This document shows positions 34,376 through 44,519 of a stretch of DNA of 64,000 nt, piece by piece. The stretch spans positions 248,001-312,000 of the forward strand of contig NZ_JANYGQ010000036.1 in assembly GCF_025359345.1 (NCBI RefSeq), written 5' to 3'. The notes below the pieces were generated by a model. It saw only the letters and a program-made list of their open reading frames with translations, was not told the origin of the DNA and searched no databases. Position 1 is the first letter of the stretch. Each line of letters begins with the position of its first letter. Source of the DNA: Mucilaginibacter sp. Lineage in GTDB: Bacteria > Bacteroidota > Bacteroidia > Sphingobacteriales > Sphingobacteriaceae. A program made the translations under genes and the position numbers.

Positions 34376-34524
34376 TTCTCTATTTTTACACCATTATAAG
34401 CAGGCATTTCTTTGCCTGCTTTGTGATAAGGTTTAGGTTAAAATCCCCAAGCAGCGAGTGCAAGGGGATTTTTATTTCTACCTGTTCCCTTTAATCAAAA
34501 TGCGGATAAACATTTAGAACAATT

Positions 34525-35295
34525 TTATCCTTCCAACTGGAAAGCCGATAATAGTCGTTCATAGATGTTTTTCACAACTATGTTTCCCAAGCCCATTACT
34601 TTAAAAATTTCTTTATCGGGCAATTCCTCCGCTGCTGTAGCCATGAACGCCTGCAATTTCTCCTTTATCGGTGCGGGCAGTTCATGTACTTCACCTTCCT
34701 GCATCATAACGGCTAACCTGAACACATCTGCTTTGTGTTTTTTGAGCTGTTTCTTGTCTTCTGTGCTGCCCGCCGCTATTCGTTCAGCTATCTCTAAAAA
34801 TGCTTTGGCTTTCAAACAAATCAGTGCTTCGGTATTAGCGCGGTGTAGGCCATCCTCATCAGTACTATGCTCGATCATGAAGTTATAATAATCGTCATCC
34901 ATGAGAATTGCCGACAAGCTTGATAGATCGTCGTCTACAGGTATAGGCGTTAAATGTGCGCCCGCCTGTAGATCTATGGTATCAGGTGTCCTTGAAAATA
35001 ATTCTACCTGGAACGGGAAGGAGGTATCCTCCGGTTTCACAAAGCGGTAATATTGCCGGGTATCATCGCTTTTTTCTTGGCGCTCATATTTACCATCCTG
35101 TATGAATTGCCAAAATTGCGTAACAAAAGCAGGTGTTAATGCCTCCACCACCAAAATAATATCAATATCTTTTGTAGCCCTTGGGATAAATCCTGCTTCT
35201 TCTATAATTACATCGCATGCCGTACCACCGATCACTACATAATTGTCGGGGAACGCCTCAAAATATTTTTTAAAAACATCTAATCCTCTTACCAT
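34525..35295 (-). CDS. AbiEii-type nucleotidyltransferase toxin
   Basis: A 256-residue DNA polymerase beta-like nucleotidyltransferase: VVIGGTACDVIIEEAG (GG at 23-24) and the metal-binding Asp pair in RATKDIDIILVV (Asp43, Asp45), then FQVELFSRT and a helical C-terminus with LICLKAKAFLEIAERI. AbiEii toxins act as NTP transferases in type IV-like toxin-antitoxin and abortive-infection modules. It overlaps the antitoxin gene by 7 bases on the same strand. Confidence 0.78.
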   Translation of the reverse strand: MVRGLDVFKKYFEAFPDNYVVIGGTACDVIIEEAGFIPRATKDIDIILVVEALTPAFVTQFWQFIQDGKYERQEKSDDTRQYYRFVKPEDTSFPFQVELFSRTPDTIDLQAGAHLTPIPVDDDLSSLSAILMDDDYYNFMIEHSTDEDGLHRANTEALICLKAKAFLEIAERIAAGSTEDKKQLKKHKADVFRLAVMMQEGEVHELPAPIKEKLQAFMATAAEELPDKEIFKVMGLGNIVVKNIYERLLSAFQLEG

Positions 35296-36293
35296 ATATA
35301 TTTAGCAATAATTTGTTCCAAAGCCATTTCCGTACGTTCGTCTGCATCTGCCTGCAAACTTAAATATAAAGACAACGGATCAACCACACCCAAGTCATTT
35401 GGCAGTTCCCCCACGAGCTTTTTAGGATCATATTTCCAAACTTCCAACCCGAATTTACCTTCCTGCTCATTCAGGTTGACCAGGCTGCCCTGCTCCTGTA
35501 AGTTATAAAAACTGGTTCGGTCGGTTGCATAATGCAATTGCCTGCTCGGGTTCATATCGCTGTATTCCGGTAAAGCGGAAGCTCCGGCCAGTAGCATAAA
35601 TGGCTTATGGGGTTTATCGTCGACAAACACCTTTTTCAGTACCGGGTTGTTCAGCAGCTTGCGTTTCATCAGGTCACCCCATAGTTCAGCGCTATCCAAA
35701 CGGAAGCGTATGAATTTCTCCTTCTCCCCAGTGACATCTATAATCTCCTCGTATCTCAAATTTTCAATAGCCTTAGTAATCGCCATCGCGGTATAGCCTG
35801 TTTTTTCCGCTATAGCTTTAAAAGGATGCTCTTCCAGTTTCCATTTATCGTGACGGTGTATAATATGATAAATGACCAGAAATTGCGCTGAAGGCAAAAG
35901 CGTAGTATTTTTGCGCTTTGTGTTTTTACCTAAGTCCGATTCGCGCAGGTCGATCAGCAGATCCGGCAAAAACAATTGCTTTCCCGGAACAATAAAATTA
36001 ATCCCTTTGTCTATCAACCGTTTCCTGTTATAAGCAGTGATCTGCGGCATTAGCAGCACTATCGTAGGAAAATTCTTTTTTAGCTGTGCAAACTGCTTTT
36101 CTGTTTGTAGGATGCTGAGGTATTCTAAATCCTTTGGCTCGGCAAATACCAGTTCTTTTTTATATAGGTTCCCCAGATATAACTGGTACCCCTCGTTGAT
36201 ATAAACAGGCAAATGTGCCATCCTGTTTTTTGGTAAAGGATGGAGCCCGATATCGCGGCCTAAGACCTCTTTTATATAAAATTGAATATCCAT
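35289..36293 (-). CDS. AbiEi-type winged-helix antitoxin/regulator
   Basis: A 334-residue protein, first gene of the pair. The central part has a winged helix (PSAQFLVIYHIIHRHDKWKLEEHPFKAIAEKTGYTAMAITKAIENL, residues about 133-177), as in AbiEi-like antitoxins, and a C-terminal domain with PFMLLAGASALPEYSDM typical for partners of AbiEii. It should repress its own promoter. A palindrome with 9-base arms lies 30-50 bases upstream. Confidence 0.72.
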   Translation of the reverse strand: MDIQFYIKEVLGRDIGLHPLPKNRMAHLPVYINEGYQLYLGNLYKKELVFAEPKDLEYLSILQTEKQFAQLKKNFPTIVLLMPQITAYNRKRLIDKGINFIVPGKQLFLPDLLIDLRESDLGKNTKRKNTTLLPSAQFLVIYHIIHRHDKWKLEEHPFKAIAEKTGYTAMAITKAIENLRYEEIIDVTGEKEKFIRFRLDSAELWGDLMKRKLLNNPVLKKVFVDDKPHKPFMLLAGASALPEYSDMNPSRQLHYATDRTSFYNLQEQGSLVNLNEQEGKFGLEVWKYDPKKLVGELPNDLGVVDPLSLYLSLQADADERTEMALEQIIAKYIW

Positions 36294-36321
36294 TATTTAT
36301 ATAATAAACTAAATTATATCT

Positions 36322-36357
36322 AATAAACCTGTTAGGTTTATTGTGCAAATATAAGTT
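36322..36357 (-). promoter_or_regulatory. Promoter and operator of the AbiE-type pair
   Basis: On the reverse strand a TATATTTG box (TAnnTTTG) lies near 36346-36353. Directly downstream is AATAAACCT-AAC-AGGTTTATT (36322-36342), a perfect 9-base inverted repeat between box and start codon, an ideal autoregulatory site. The surrounding 80 bases are extremely AT-rich. Confidence 0.6.
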
Positions 36358-36371
36358 TATTATATATAATT

Positions 36372-37133
36372 TTATAATAAAATTATTTTATCAGACTGGA
36401 ATAGAGCTTGTTCTCCATAACGCACGTAACCTAACTGATTAGTCAATAGCTGCGTTTTCCCAATTTCAAAGCCAGGAGTGTTGATGTGGTGATGACCATA
36501 TATCCAGAAATCGGGTTGTTTTTTTTCGATTAACGGGAATAGCTCAACAGTAAATGCGTCACTTAACAAGCTGCCTTTATATTGCTCCGGGTAATTCAGA
36601 TAGGTCGGTACGTGATGGCTGACCACTACCTTTTTTAAGCTTTCACCAGCAGTATCCAGCGCATTTTCAACAAAGGCAAGTCCCTGCGCATGTAACTGGT
36701 TATAATGATCAAATGAAAACCGGTAGCCATCATATTTAATGATGCGAAAATCGTTCATGTTCTTTTCAATATGCCACCAATTATCAGGGCTTATTCTTGA
36801 CCACAGCGTGGAAAATATCAAATGAACCGAATCCAATACAATCGTCTGGTTATTTAGCAGGCTTACATTGCTACGGATATTTTCACAGAAAGCACCGCTT
36901 TTTTTAGCAGCGTCAAAATGGTAATACTCGTGATTGCCAGGCACCCAATAAACCTGTTCAAAATTATCTGAAACATAATTGAAAAAGTCCTTGTGCTTAT
37001 CGATCAGGATAAAAGGCAATACATCTCCTGCTAATACCAAGATATCCCCTTTCGGTTCAATCGGGTTGTTTTTAATAAATACCTTATTCTCAGGAAACTC
37101 TAAATGCAGGTCGGAAACGTATTGTAATCGCAT
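36372..37133 (-). CDS. Metallophosphoesterase
   Basis: A 253-residue calcineurin-like phosphoesterase with all metal motifs in order: YVSDLHLE (residues 5-12), VLAGDV, VPGNHEYY, VVSHHVPT and YGHHHINT. The substrate cannot be told. It lies divergent from the defence run starting at 37330, separated by 196 bases. Confidence 0.85.
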   Translation of the reverse strand: MRLQYVSDLHLEFPENKVFIKNNPIEPKGDILVLAGDVLPFILIDKHKDFFNYVSDNFEQVYWVPGNHEYYHFDAAKKSGAFCENIRSNVSLLNNQTIVLDSVHLIFSTLWSRISPDNWWHIEKNMNDFRIIKYDGYRFSFDHYNQLHAQGLAFVENALDTAGESLKKVVVSHHVPTYLNYPEQYKGSLLSDAFTVELFPLIEKKQPDFWIYGHHHINTPGFEIGKTQLLTNQLGYVRYGEQALFQSDKIILL

Positions 37134-37245
37134 GAAAAAATTATTGATACTGTCGCTAAATTTACAAATCTTTTGAGCGGGCTAAACCAACGCTTCGGAA
37201 TTGCAGTACCATCGCCAGCTTACAATACCAATATATAGGATTTTT

Positions 37246-37279
37246 CACTAAGAAATATTCTGAAAAATAGTTCTTAGTG
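37246..37279. promoter_or_regulatory. Inverted repeat upstream of the ABC-3C-like operon
   Basis: CACTAAGAA (37246-37254) and TTCTTAGTG (37271-37279) are perfect arms around 16 bases. It lies in the divergent region 51 bases before the first defence gene and may be an operator or a leader hairpin. Confidence 0.4.
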
Positions 37280-37329
37280 TTAATTTTATTAGTAATATTT
37301 GGCAACTAAACTAATTATCAACTATCTGC

Positions 37330-38547
37330 ATGACGATTAACCGGGAAGCATCTGATAAAACTAAAGGCTTCAGGCTTCAGAAGATACGTGTTATCGAATA
37401 TATGCTTGATGGTATCGCCACTTGCGAAAAACCTCAATTTTATTCTGCCATTGAGCACATCGAAGATGTGTACGTCAAAGACCGGGCTGATGACGGTAGC
37501 GAAACCCTGGAAGAAAACAAGAATTATAATCCCGATACCAGTTTTACGTTTAATAGCCATGAGGTTATAAATACGATGGTTAGTTTTATCGATATTTGGC
37601 TAAAAAATCAGTTCAGCGACAATCTTAAACTATCGTTTTACTCTACAAACAGTTACGGCAAGGAAGGGACTTCCAATGTTGTTAGGAACAACGGGATCAA
37701 TCTACCGGATAAGGCAATATTAGAACTTTTAATCGACAAGAACTACGACTATAAAGATCTAATCCCTAGTATAAAAAAATTTATAATCGCTGAATATAAA
37801 GCTCAATACGATAAGCCTGGTCACCCTGGACGAATTGATGTCATCGAAAAAATGTCCGACAATCAATGGAGAAAATTCATAAGTTCAATAGACTGGAAAT
37901 TTGGTGAGTTTGACGAAGTGGCCAAAAAACAGGAAGTATTGGACAAAATTAAAGCCTGCAAACATTTTTCAACTTCGCAAGTGGGAAAAGAAGCGTCGAT
38001 ATTTGCGGAATTAATGGAGATGTATGATGAGCGGCAAAATATTAAGGACCCAACTGAAAAATTTATTCATTCTTCAGAAATTGAACTCGTTTTTATAAGG
38101 GCAAGTTCAGATCCAAACCATCTGATAGCAGACCCAGTATGGCAGCTTTGGGCAACTATGCCGCAGTCAGACAGCCGTAATCTGAAAGATAAGATTATAG
38201 ATGTTTGCACGAGTTATAGTGAACGTAAAATAGAACAACATGCATTAAAAGTTGCCCGTAGTCTTATTGAACAAAGTAGCTTCGTCACGGATAAAAGTCT
38301 GCTTTCTTTGAAGTACAGAGTGTTTGAACATTGTAACGACTTCTTACTAGCATACTTAGGCAACCGCGATGTCAGTAATCCGATTACCGAACAGGAGATT
38401 GATGAACTTTTAAAAAAATTGATTGAAGAGGCTAATGATGTTATAAATAACTTGAGCAAAAAATTTAGTTATACCTATAACAATCAGAAGCTGATAGATG
38501 GCCTGATTTTAGAACTATTTGATAGCTGTTATTTAGCATTTGACTGA
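37330..38547 (+). CDS. ABC-three-component-like effector protein, predicted nuclease
   Basis: A 405-residue protein. The N-terminal 150 residues resemble DUF4297-like PD-(D/E)xK proteins: GFRLQKIRVIEYMLDGIA, the acidic pair in HIEDVYV (Glu45, Asp46), the ExK motif in TLEENKNYN (Glu62-Lys64) and LKLSFYSTNSYGKEG. The C-terminal half is all-helical and would be the part that contacts the other components. In ABC-3C systems (named by Krishnan, Aravind and colleagues) such an effector is encoded with a small middle component and an SMC-like ATPase, exactly as here. The stop overlaps the next ATG by one base. Confidence 0.6.
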   Translation: MTINREASDKTKGFRLQKIRVIEYMLDGIATCEKPQFYSAIEHIEDVYVKDRADDGSETLEENKNYNPDTSFTFNSHEVINTMVSFIDIWLKNQFSDNLKLSFYSTNSYGKEGTSNVVRNNGINLPDKAILELLIDKNYDYKDLIPSIKKFIIAEYKAQYDKPGHPGRIDVIEKMSDNQWRKFISSIDWKFGEFDEVAKKQEVLDKIKACKHFSTSQVGKEASIFAELMEMYDERQNIKDPTEKFIHSSEIELVFIRASSDPNHLIADPVWQLWATMPQSDSRNLKDKIIDVCTSYSERKIEQHALKVARSLIEQSSFVTDKSLLSLKYRVFEHCNDFLLAYLGNRDVSNPITEQEIDELLKKLIEEANDVINNLSKKFSYTYNNQKLIDGLILELFDSCYLAFD

Positions 38548-39092
38548 TGAGCCAGCAACAAGTATCCGGAAATAAGAAACGATTGATGTTTATTAAAGGG
38601 GAGGATTTTTATTTTCTTACCTATAACATCATTATTATCCTAAAAACATTGGGTTGTAATTCTGCGGAAAAAACTTTTAAGGACTACCGTAAGCTGGCTT
38701 TTCTGGTGGATTTTTCAGCGGATTGGACGCTGTTGAATATTTTAAGATCATACCCTTCGGGTCGTTATCTTAATTATCGCGATAAAGAAATGTTGATGAG
38801 GTCTTATTCATCTGGTTTGGTAAGAATTAATGAAATTCTGAAATTATTATTTGCACTCGAAAAGAAAGGACTAATAGGGATTTCTAAAAACGCCGCCAGC
38901 AGTCAACTTGATATATATCTAAGGGAAGATTCAGTCCCATCCAACCTTTTTGAGAATAATATTTTTAAGCTGGAATTGGATAATGCAAACATGTTAAAAC
39001 GCGTTGTGCCAAGGCTATCAATGATTAAGTTGGAAACATTACTAAGCAGCATCTACTATGATTATGGAATTACAAAATGGGTAACTCATTAA
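38547..39092 (+). CDS. ABC-three-component-like middle component
   Basis: A 181-residue helical protein with YNIIIILKTLGCNSAEKTFKDYRKLAFLVDFSADWTLLNIL and a winged-helix-like segment (INEILKLLFALEKKGLIGISKN). There is no catalytic motif. Its size and its position between a nuclease-like effector and an SMC-like ATPase match the middle component of ABC-3C systems. It overlaps both neighbours (1 and 16 bases), so the three are translationally coupled. Confidence 0.6.
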   Translation: MSQQQVSGNKKRLMFIKGEDFYFLTYNIIIILKTLGCNSAEKTFKDYRKLAFLVDFSADWTLLNILRSYPSGRYLNYRDKEMLMRSYSSGLVRINEILKLLFALEKKGLIGISKNAASSQLDIYLREDSVPSNLFENNIFKLELDNANMLKRVVPRLSMIKLETLLSSIYYDYGITKWVTH

Positions 39093-41038
39093 TTAATAAA
39101 GTCCGTTATATAGGTACGAAATATAACTTCGAATCGCCTCAGCTTTCCAAAGGTCTAAATATTTTGGAAGGGTCAAATGGTTCTGGGAAGTCTACCTTTA
39201 TGAACTTAATCTATTATGGATTGAGTGGGACCGTTCCAGAATTCCGCACAAGTAATAAAGAAACTCACATTGAAATCACTGGGGACACTGAAAATTTTGT
39301 GGAGCTTGATATCCTAATTAATGATGTCCCATTCTTATTACAGCGGTATATAAATCGTAATGATATCAATATTATTCCTACCGATGGCAACGTCAAAATT
39401 TTGCCGATAAATCGATCAAAAAACGAAAAATATATTTTTTCTGACTGGATATTGGAAGCGCTGGGTATAACAGCCGTTGAGATATTTCAGGGTGTCAATC
39501 ATTTTACTATTAATTTCCGTGACCTCTTAAGGCTTATTTTCCATGATCAAGAACCGAATCCTAGAAAAATTTACAAAGCTGCGGACTTTGACAACATAAT
39601 CGCCGATTCAGAGTTAGTACGAAAAATAATTTTTCAACTGTTGGTCGGTAAATCATTTTCCGAGTATTATTCCTCTTTGGCGAAACAAAAGGAAGCTGAA
39701 AAAGATGTGTCCGTCAAAAAGGCTCTTTTAGACGAATATATTATGATTTCGCGCAGTCTGAAAGAAAATGACGACGATCTCAATTTGACTTTTTTACTAA
39801 AAGATCTTGAGGAGCGCGAAGAGCAATACAAACGTTTGCAGGAGTATCGAGCTTCCCTTAAAGTTGACCGTCCGGCATCTACTGCATCTTTTGGCGAGAT
39901 TTCACGGTTAAAGACCGATATTTTAAACAATGAAATCCGGTTAAATACTTTACAGCGCAAAGAAGCAGATTCTTATGAAGAACTTTCCAAACTTTATCAG
40001 CTGAAAGAAAATTTGATCCTTGAGGTCACTCAAATTAAAAAGATCATTCATTCGCATGACAAGTTGAGTCTGTTTTCAGCAGACACCTGTCCTTATTGCC
40101 TTCGCCTGGTTGACCGACAAGAAGGTCATTGTGTATGCGGTAACAAAGTAGATGAGGACCAATATGAAAGGTTTTTCTATAACAGCGACGAGTATTTGCA
40201 AATATTCAAAGCCAAGCAAAAAACCGTTGAGACAATTGACCTTGCAATTAAAAGTGCGCAGGAAACTCAAATACAACTACAAAGCGGAAAGGCCGAACTT
40301 AATCAGCAGAATGAATTGCTTAAGAACGAGATTAAAACTTTGTTACGGGACGTTGACAGCGGTATTGATACAGCACAGTTAAACCGTGTCGATGACCAAA
40401 TCTTGGCCACTCGGGAAAAGATCGGTGTATTGAACCGGAGAATCGAAGTAGAAAGGAAACTTGAATCGTTGCAAAAGCAATATGATCAGGCAGTGCGCGG
40501 CTTGGACACCCTGCGTGATACAACAAACGCATTAGCGATAACTTCTCATGCCGATATAAGAACGAAGGTTGATGAATTTAACTTGACCTATAATGATTTT
40601 ATGATCAATACCCTGAAAAATTGCAGGATTGCGCGAATCGATATGGACGACTATATGCCGGTAATAAATAATGGTGAATATCGAGAAGCTAGTTCAACAG
40701 TTCCAATCAGGTTAATGTATTACCTGACTTTGCTGAAAACCTCGCTTAAAAATTCTGATAGCAAGTACCCGAAATTTTTGCTCATAGATACACCTGAAAC
40801 GGCTGGTATCGATGCGGAAAACTTGATGAAGGGTTTATCTCAACTTACCAAACTGGAAGATGAGGGCAATAATCAGAATTATCAGGTTATTTTATCCACT
40901 GCTATTCAAAAATACCCTGAAATATATAAGGATAAAGTGTTTTTGACGCTAACAGACGATCACCGACTATTGAAAAAGGTGACACCGCCGAAAACTACCG
41001 GAGGTCAGCCTGCTAGTCCAGAACCAAGTGTCAACTAA
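39077..41038 (+). CDS. SMC/Rad50-like ABC ATPase of the three-component set
   Basis: A 653-residue ATPase. Walker A GSNGSGKST is at residues 32-40. Coiled coils (about 200-330 and 375-490) flank a zinc-ribbon-like apex with CPYC (338-341) and CVC (352-354). Walker B FLLIDTPE is at 567-574. The usual LSGGQ is replaced by ASSTVPIRLMYYL, as expected for the ABC-3C ATPase group. It probably senses an invader-linked state and controls the effector. A stretch of 58 bases separates it from the next gene. Confidence 0.72.
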   Translation: MGNSLINKVRYIGTKYNFESPQLSKGLNILEGSNGSGKSTFMNLIYYGLSGTVPEFRTSNKETHIEITGDTENFVELDILINDVPFLLQRYINRNDINIIPTDGNVKILPINRSKNEKYIFSDWILEALGITAVEIFQGVNHFTINFRDLLRLIFHDQEPNPRKIYKAADFDNIIADSELVRKIIFQLLVGKSFSEYYSSLAKQKEAEKDVSVKKALLDEYIMISRSLKENDDDLNLTFLLKDLEEREEQYKRLQEYRASLKVDRPASTASFGEISRLKTDILNNEIRLNTLQRKEADSYEELSKLYQLKENLILEVTQIKKIIHSHDKLSLFSADTCPYCLRLVDRQEGHCVCGNKVDEDQYERFFYNSDEYLQIFKAKQKTVETIDLAIKSAQETQIQLQSGKAELNQQNELLKNEIKTLLRDVDSGIDTAQLNRVDDQILATREKIGVLNRRIEVERKLESLQKQYDQAVRGLDTLRDTTNALAITSHADIRTKVDEFNLTYNDFMINTLKNCRIARIDMDDYMPVINNGEYREASSTVPIRLMYYLTLLKTSLKNSDSKYPKFLLIDTPETAGIDAENLMKGLSQLTKLEDEGNNQNYQVILSTAIQKYPEIYKDKVFLTLTDDHRLLKKVTPPKTTGGQPASPEPSVN

Positions 41039-41096
41039 TTGATCGATGTCCGACCAGTTAGTGACCTGCTAGTTTAAATATAATCTCAAGAGTTAA

Positions 41097-43277
41097 ATGA
41101 CCGCATTTAAATTGCTCGCGATCCGGCCGTTACAGGATTGTCATCCCAGATTTATTAAAAATCTTTCGCCAGGACTTATCTATCAGTTCTACCAGAACTT
41201 TGATTTTTTAAACGAAAATAATAACGCGGTTAAGCAGGCGGAAAATGTTTTTAAAATAAAAACAAGTCAGGCGATCCCAGAAAATCTTTATGACGTTAAA
41301 AGCGCAGACGGAACAGAATTAAAGATTAGCATCTCAGCAATAGCGGGCAAAAATGGTTCGGGCAAGAGTTCACTAATCGAATTGCTTTTTGCTATTGTTT
41401 ATGTGTTTTCTGTTGAGCATCGATTACTGGAAACGGAATTAACTTCACCAGACACAGCTGGGAATCTTAGGAATGATATAAGGAGCTTTCAGATCCGACT
41501 TCTTGAGTTATGGGCAAAGAAAAACGAGGATTATGAGGAACTAAAAACCAAACACTCTGGGGATATTCCCTTTGAAGCGCTGGAAAAGGAATTTACCTTA
41601 GGTAAAGAGGAGAAGTATCTAAATAGCAGGCTGAAACAACTGCAAAAAGATTTGAAAAACCTACCGGACAGGTTGGAAAACCTGACGAATTTTAAGGACC
41701 AGTTACGGGCTGAGTTATACTTCGAAGTCGACGGAAAATATTTCCAAATCAAATGTGATCCGGGTAACTCTTTGAGTGCAACTGGCTCCATTTGGGCAAT
41801 CGGTGATGATGGTACTAGGCCAGTAATGGTTCATCTAAATGAAGCCAAGGAACATTTGCAACGCCTGATATTCTATACGATCTCGGTTAATTATTCTCAT
41901 CATAGTTTAAATAGCCTGGTTATTGGCGAATGGATAAATAGTTTGTTTCATAAAAACGATGGTTACCGAACTCCCCTCGTAATTAATCCAATGAGAACCA
42001 AAGGCAATTTTGATATTAACCGCGAAATGTCTTTGGTTAAGTACAGGCTGTTAAGTAATCTATTGGTCCAGAAATATCACGATTCAGAAAAACCACTTTG
42101 GGTAACTGATAATCAAATCGTTGAAAAAATCGTGTTCAGGCTGAACATGGGGAAAGTCGCAAACCTGGAAGCTTCCCTGAACAGTGAAGGTGTTTCAATC
42201 ACGGGTAACCCACGAGCTGCCCGAATGATATCTGATTTAATCAGTTTGATCGATGATACATTGCCGATGGCCACCGGCCTCTATCAGGATATGCCCTTAA
42301 AAGATGTTTTACTCAACTATATTGTAGGAAAGGCAGATAGAATAAGTGAATTGTACCCAGGCTTTGAACATGGTTATCAGTTTGGTCCAAACGCTCCGAT
42401 GCTTGACAGTTTAAACTACCTTAAATCATTAATTGAGGACGGTACTCACATCACTAATAAACTTCTACAAGCCCTGAATTTTTTAAGATATATACTTTTG
42501 AATGGCTGGGACAATTTGAGGTCAAATTATCTTTCCGACGATCTTGATATTAATGGGCAGATTACGTTGGTATTTGAACCCGAAAAATTGATAGATTGGA
42601 TGAAATTGAAAAATGCCGGAGAGATCGCTCAAAAAATACCACCTTCAATTTTTGAGATTGATTTTATTTTAGCCAGCCCAAAAACAACAGAAAAAAGCAG
42701 CTTCGCGGATCTAAGTTCTGGCGAACAGCATTTGATATATGTTATACAGTCAGTAATTTATCACATCAACAACCTTCAATCAGTTCACTTTAGCAAGAAA
42801 CCAAGATTAACCTATAACTCGGTAAATATTATCTACGACGAGATCGAATTATATTTTCATCCTGAGTTCCAAAGACGCTTAATCAACGATTTATTACAGG
42901 CTTTCAAAAACTTATACCTGGCCGGAAAGACCGGTATACGTGCAATCAATATCCAACTACTTACACATTCGCCATTTCTTTTGTCTGATATTCCGGATAA
43001 TAATATTTTATTACTGGACTTCAGCGAGGAAAATGGTAAATCTATTACAAAAGAAGCAACGAAGACCTTTGCTGCCAATATAAATGATTTACTCGCTGAT
43101 AATTTCTTTTTGGAGGATACGCTAATGGGTAAATTCGCAGAACAACAGATCAATAACCTGATCGATAAGATAAAAAATAATGTGCCACTTAATGATGATG
43201 ACGAACTGTTGATCGAAAATATTGGTGATGATTATTTAAGAGTAAGCATTCTAGAATTTATAAAAGCCAATGGTTAA
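41097..43277 (+). CDS. AAA/ABC-type ATPase, PtuA-like (Septu-type pair)
   Basis: A 726-residue ATPase with Walker A GKNGSGKSS (84-92), a charged helical region (140-205), the block YTISVNYSHHSLNS (260-273), signature LSSGEQ (539-544), Walker B NIIYDEIELYFHP (577-589) and LLTHSPFLLSDIP downstream. This architecture and the overlapping HNH gene (8 bases) match PtuA of Septu and related ATPase-HNH defence pairs. The ATPase is expected to hold the nuclease inactive until infection. Confidence 0.75.
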   Translation: MTAFKLLAIRPLQDCHPRFIKNLSPGLIYQFYQNFDFLNENNNAVKQAENVFKIKTSQAIPENLYDVKSADGTELKISISAIAGKNGSGKSSLIELLFAIVYVFSVEHRLLETELTSPDTAGNLRNDIRSFQIRLLELWAKKNEDYEELKTKHSGDIPFEALEKEFTLGKEEKYLNSRLKQLQKDLKNLPDRLENLTNFKDQLRAELYFEVDGKYFQIKCDPGNSLSATGSIWAIGDDGTRPVMVHLNEAKEHLQRLIFYTISVNYSHHSLNSLVIGEWINSLFHKNDGYRTPLVINPMRTKGNFDINREMSLVKYRLLSNLLVQKYHDSEKPLWVTDNQIVEKIVFRLNMGKVANLEASLNSEGVSITGNPRAARMISDLISLIDDTLPMATGLYQDMPLKDVLLNYIVGKADRISELYPGFEHGYQFGPNAPMLDSLNYLKSLIEDGTHITNKLLQALNFLRYILLNGWDNLRSNYLSDDLDINGQITLVFEPEKLIDWMKLKNAGEIAQKIPPSIFEIDFILASPKTTEKSSFADLSSGEQHLIYVIQSVIYHINNLQSVHFSKKPRLTYNSVNIIYDEIELYFHPEFQRRLINDLLQAFKNLYLAGKTGIRAINIQLLTHSPFLLSDIPDNNILLLDFSEENGKSITKEATKTFAANINDLLADNFFLEDTLMGKFAEQQINNLIDKIKNNVPLNDDDELLIENIGDDYLRVSILEFIKANG

Positions 43278-44493
43278 GATAATCGTTCATCAGGACCGGC
43301 AAAAAGAGTACTGGCTAAATATTGGCCAGGCTTTGAAAGATGAGATCAATAGTTATTTAAAAGCTTTCGATCATCTCAAAGGATTGAATATTGTTGACGA
43401 CGACACGGATTTTACAGTTTACAAAGGGGCTGTGGTGGATCTGGTAAATTTAGCAGCAAAGACCCCTAAAAAGACGACTGACTTTAATCAACCAATTTAT
43501 AAGAAGGCTCTTGATGAATATTTAAAGGGCAAGGAGCAGGTTGCTCATAACGTATTGGACAACATGGCGACGTTTTTAAATGTTCTCTTGGACAAAAATG
43601 GGGCGGAATTAAAAAATTTATTATTATGTCCTCCCGATGGCCTTTTAGATAAGCATAATGAATTAAACTCATCCTACACTATAAATACAGGCCTCGAAAA
43701 AAAAATAATTGGGTTAATATTCAATTTTAAAACGTGTGATCGAATTGTTAAACCAATTAAGAATTTCTTTCGAATCCCGGAACTTGTTTTGACCTGTCCT
43801 TATTGTAATCTTCACAAAGTTAACTATGTTGAAGGTGAAGAAGGAGGAACTGGAGAGGTACACGAACTTGATCACTTTTTCGACAAAACCGTCCACCCGC
43901 TTCTTTCTTATTCCTTGTTCAATCTTGTGCCCTCCGATACTTTTTGTAACAAATCATATAATAAAGGGCAGGAAAAAGTTACAAAAACTTATCATATAAA
44001 TCCTTATGAAAAAGGTTATGTGGCTGCTTTAAGGTTTAAACCAATTCTGGCTGGGGATGCAATTGATCAGTTTGAATTAGACGTTCAAATTCCACGTACA
44101 GATCCACTTTTTGACCAAATGTTTGGAAGTTTAGGTGTTATTAAAGACGACACGAGAAGCGGCAACTTGAATATGTTTAAGATTCGGGCAAGATACAATG
44201 ATAAGCTGGTTAAAAAGGATGCTGCTAAATACTTAAAGAAGATTAAGAACTATGCCGCATCACGGAGACGAATGGTTGGCTTTTTTAAAAGAATGGGGAA
44301 AGATATATCCTTAAATGCACATAACGCCTGGTATGAAGACCTGCTTCCAACCCATTTCGAGCAAAAGTATTTCCACGATGCACCTTGTTCGAAATTGTAT
44401 CGTGATCTTCATGATTATGTATTTACCAATGATAAGCATTGGTTCAATAAAGATGTGAGGAAACTGATCGATGATCAACCTTTGGAAAATTGA
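43270..44493 (+). CDS. HNH nuclease, PtuB-like partner of the ATPase
   Basis: A 407-residue protein. CPYC (176-179), ELDHFFDK (199-206), VHPLLSYSLFNLVPSDTFCN (208-227) make an HNH/McrA-type fold with the first His (His202), the Asn (Asn218) and Zn cysteines. Helical segments precede and follow. It is longer than the classical PtuB. As the effector of the ATPase-HNH pair it would cut DNA or possibly tRNA on activation. Confidence 0.75.
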   Translation: MVKIIVHQDRQKEYWLNIGQALKDEINSYLKAFDHLKGLNIVDDDTDFTVYKGAVVDLVNLAAKTPKKTTDFNQPIYKKALDEYLKGKEQVAHNVLDNMATFLNVLLDKNGAELKNLLLCPPDGLLDKHNELNSSYTINTGLEKKIIGLIFNFKTCDRIVKPIKNFFRIPELVLTCPYCNLHKVNYVEGEEGGTGEVHELDHFFDKTVHPLLSYSLFNLVPSDTFCNKSYNKGQEKVTKTYHINPYEKGYVAALRFKPILAGDAIDQFELDVQIPRTDPLFDQMFGSLGVIKDDTRSGNLNMFKIRARYNDKLVKKDAAKYLKKIKNYAASRRRMVGFFKRMGKDISLNAHNAWYEDLLPTHFEQKYFHDAPCSKLYRDLHDYVFTNDKHWFNKDVRKLIDDQPLEN

Positions 44494-44519
44494 TATTTGA
44501 ATTACAAATTTATTTTTAA

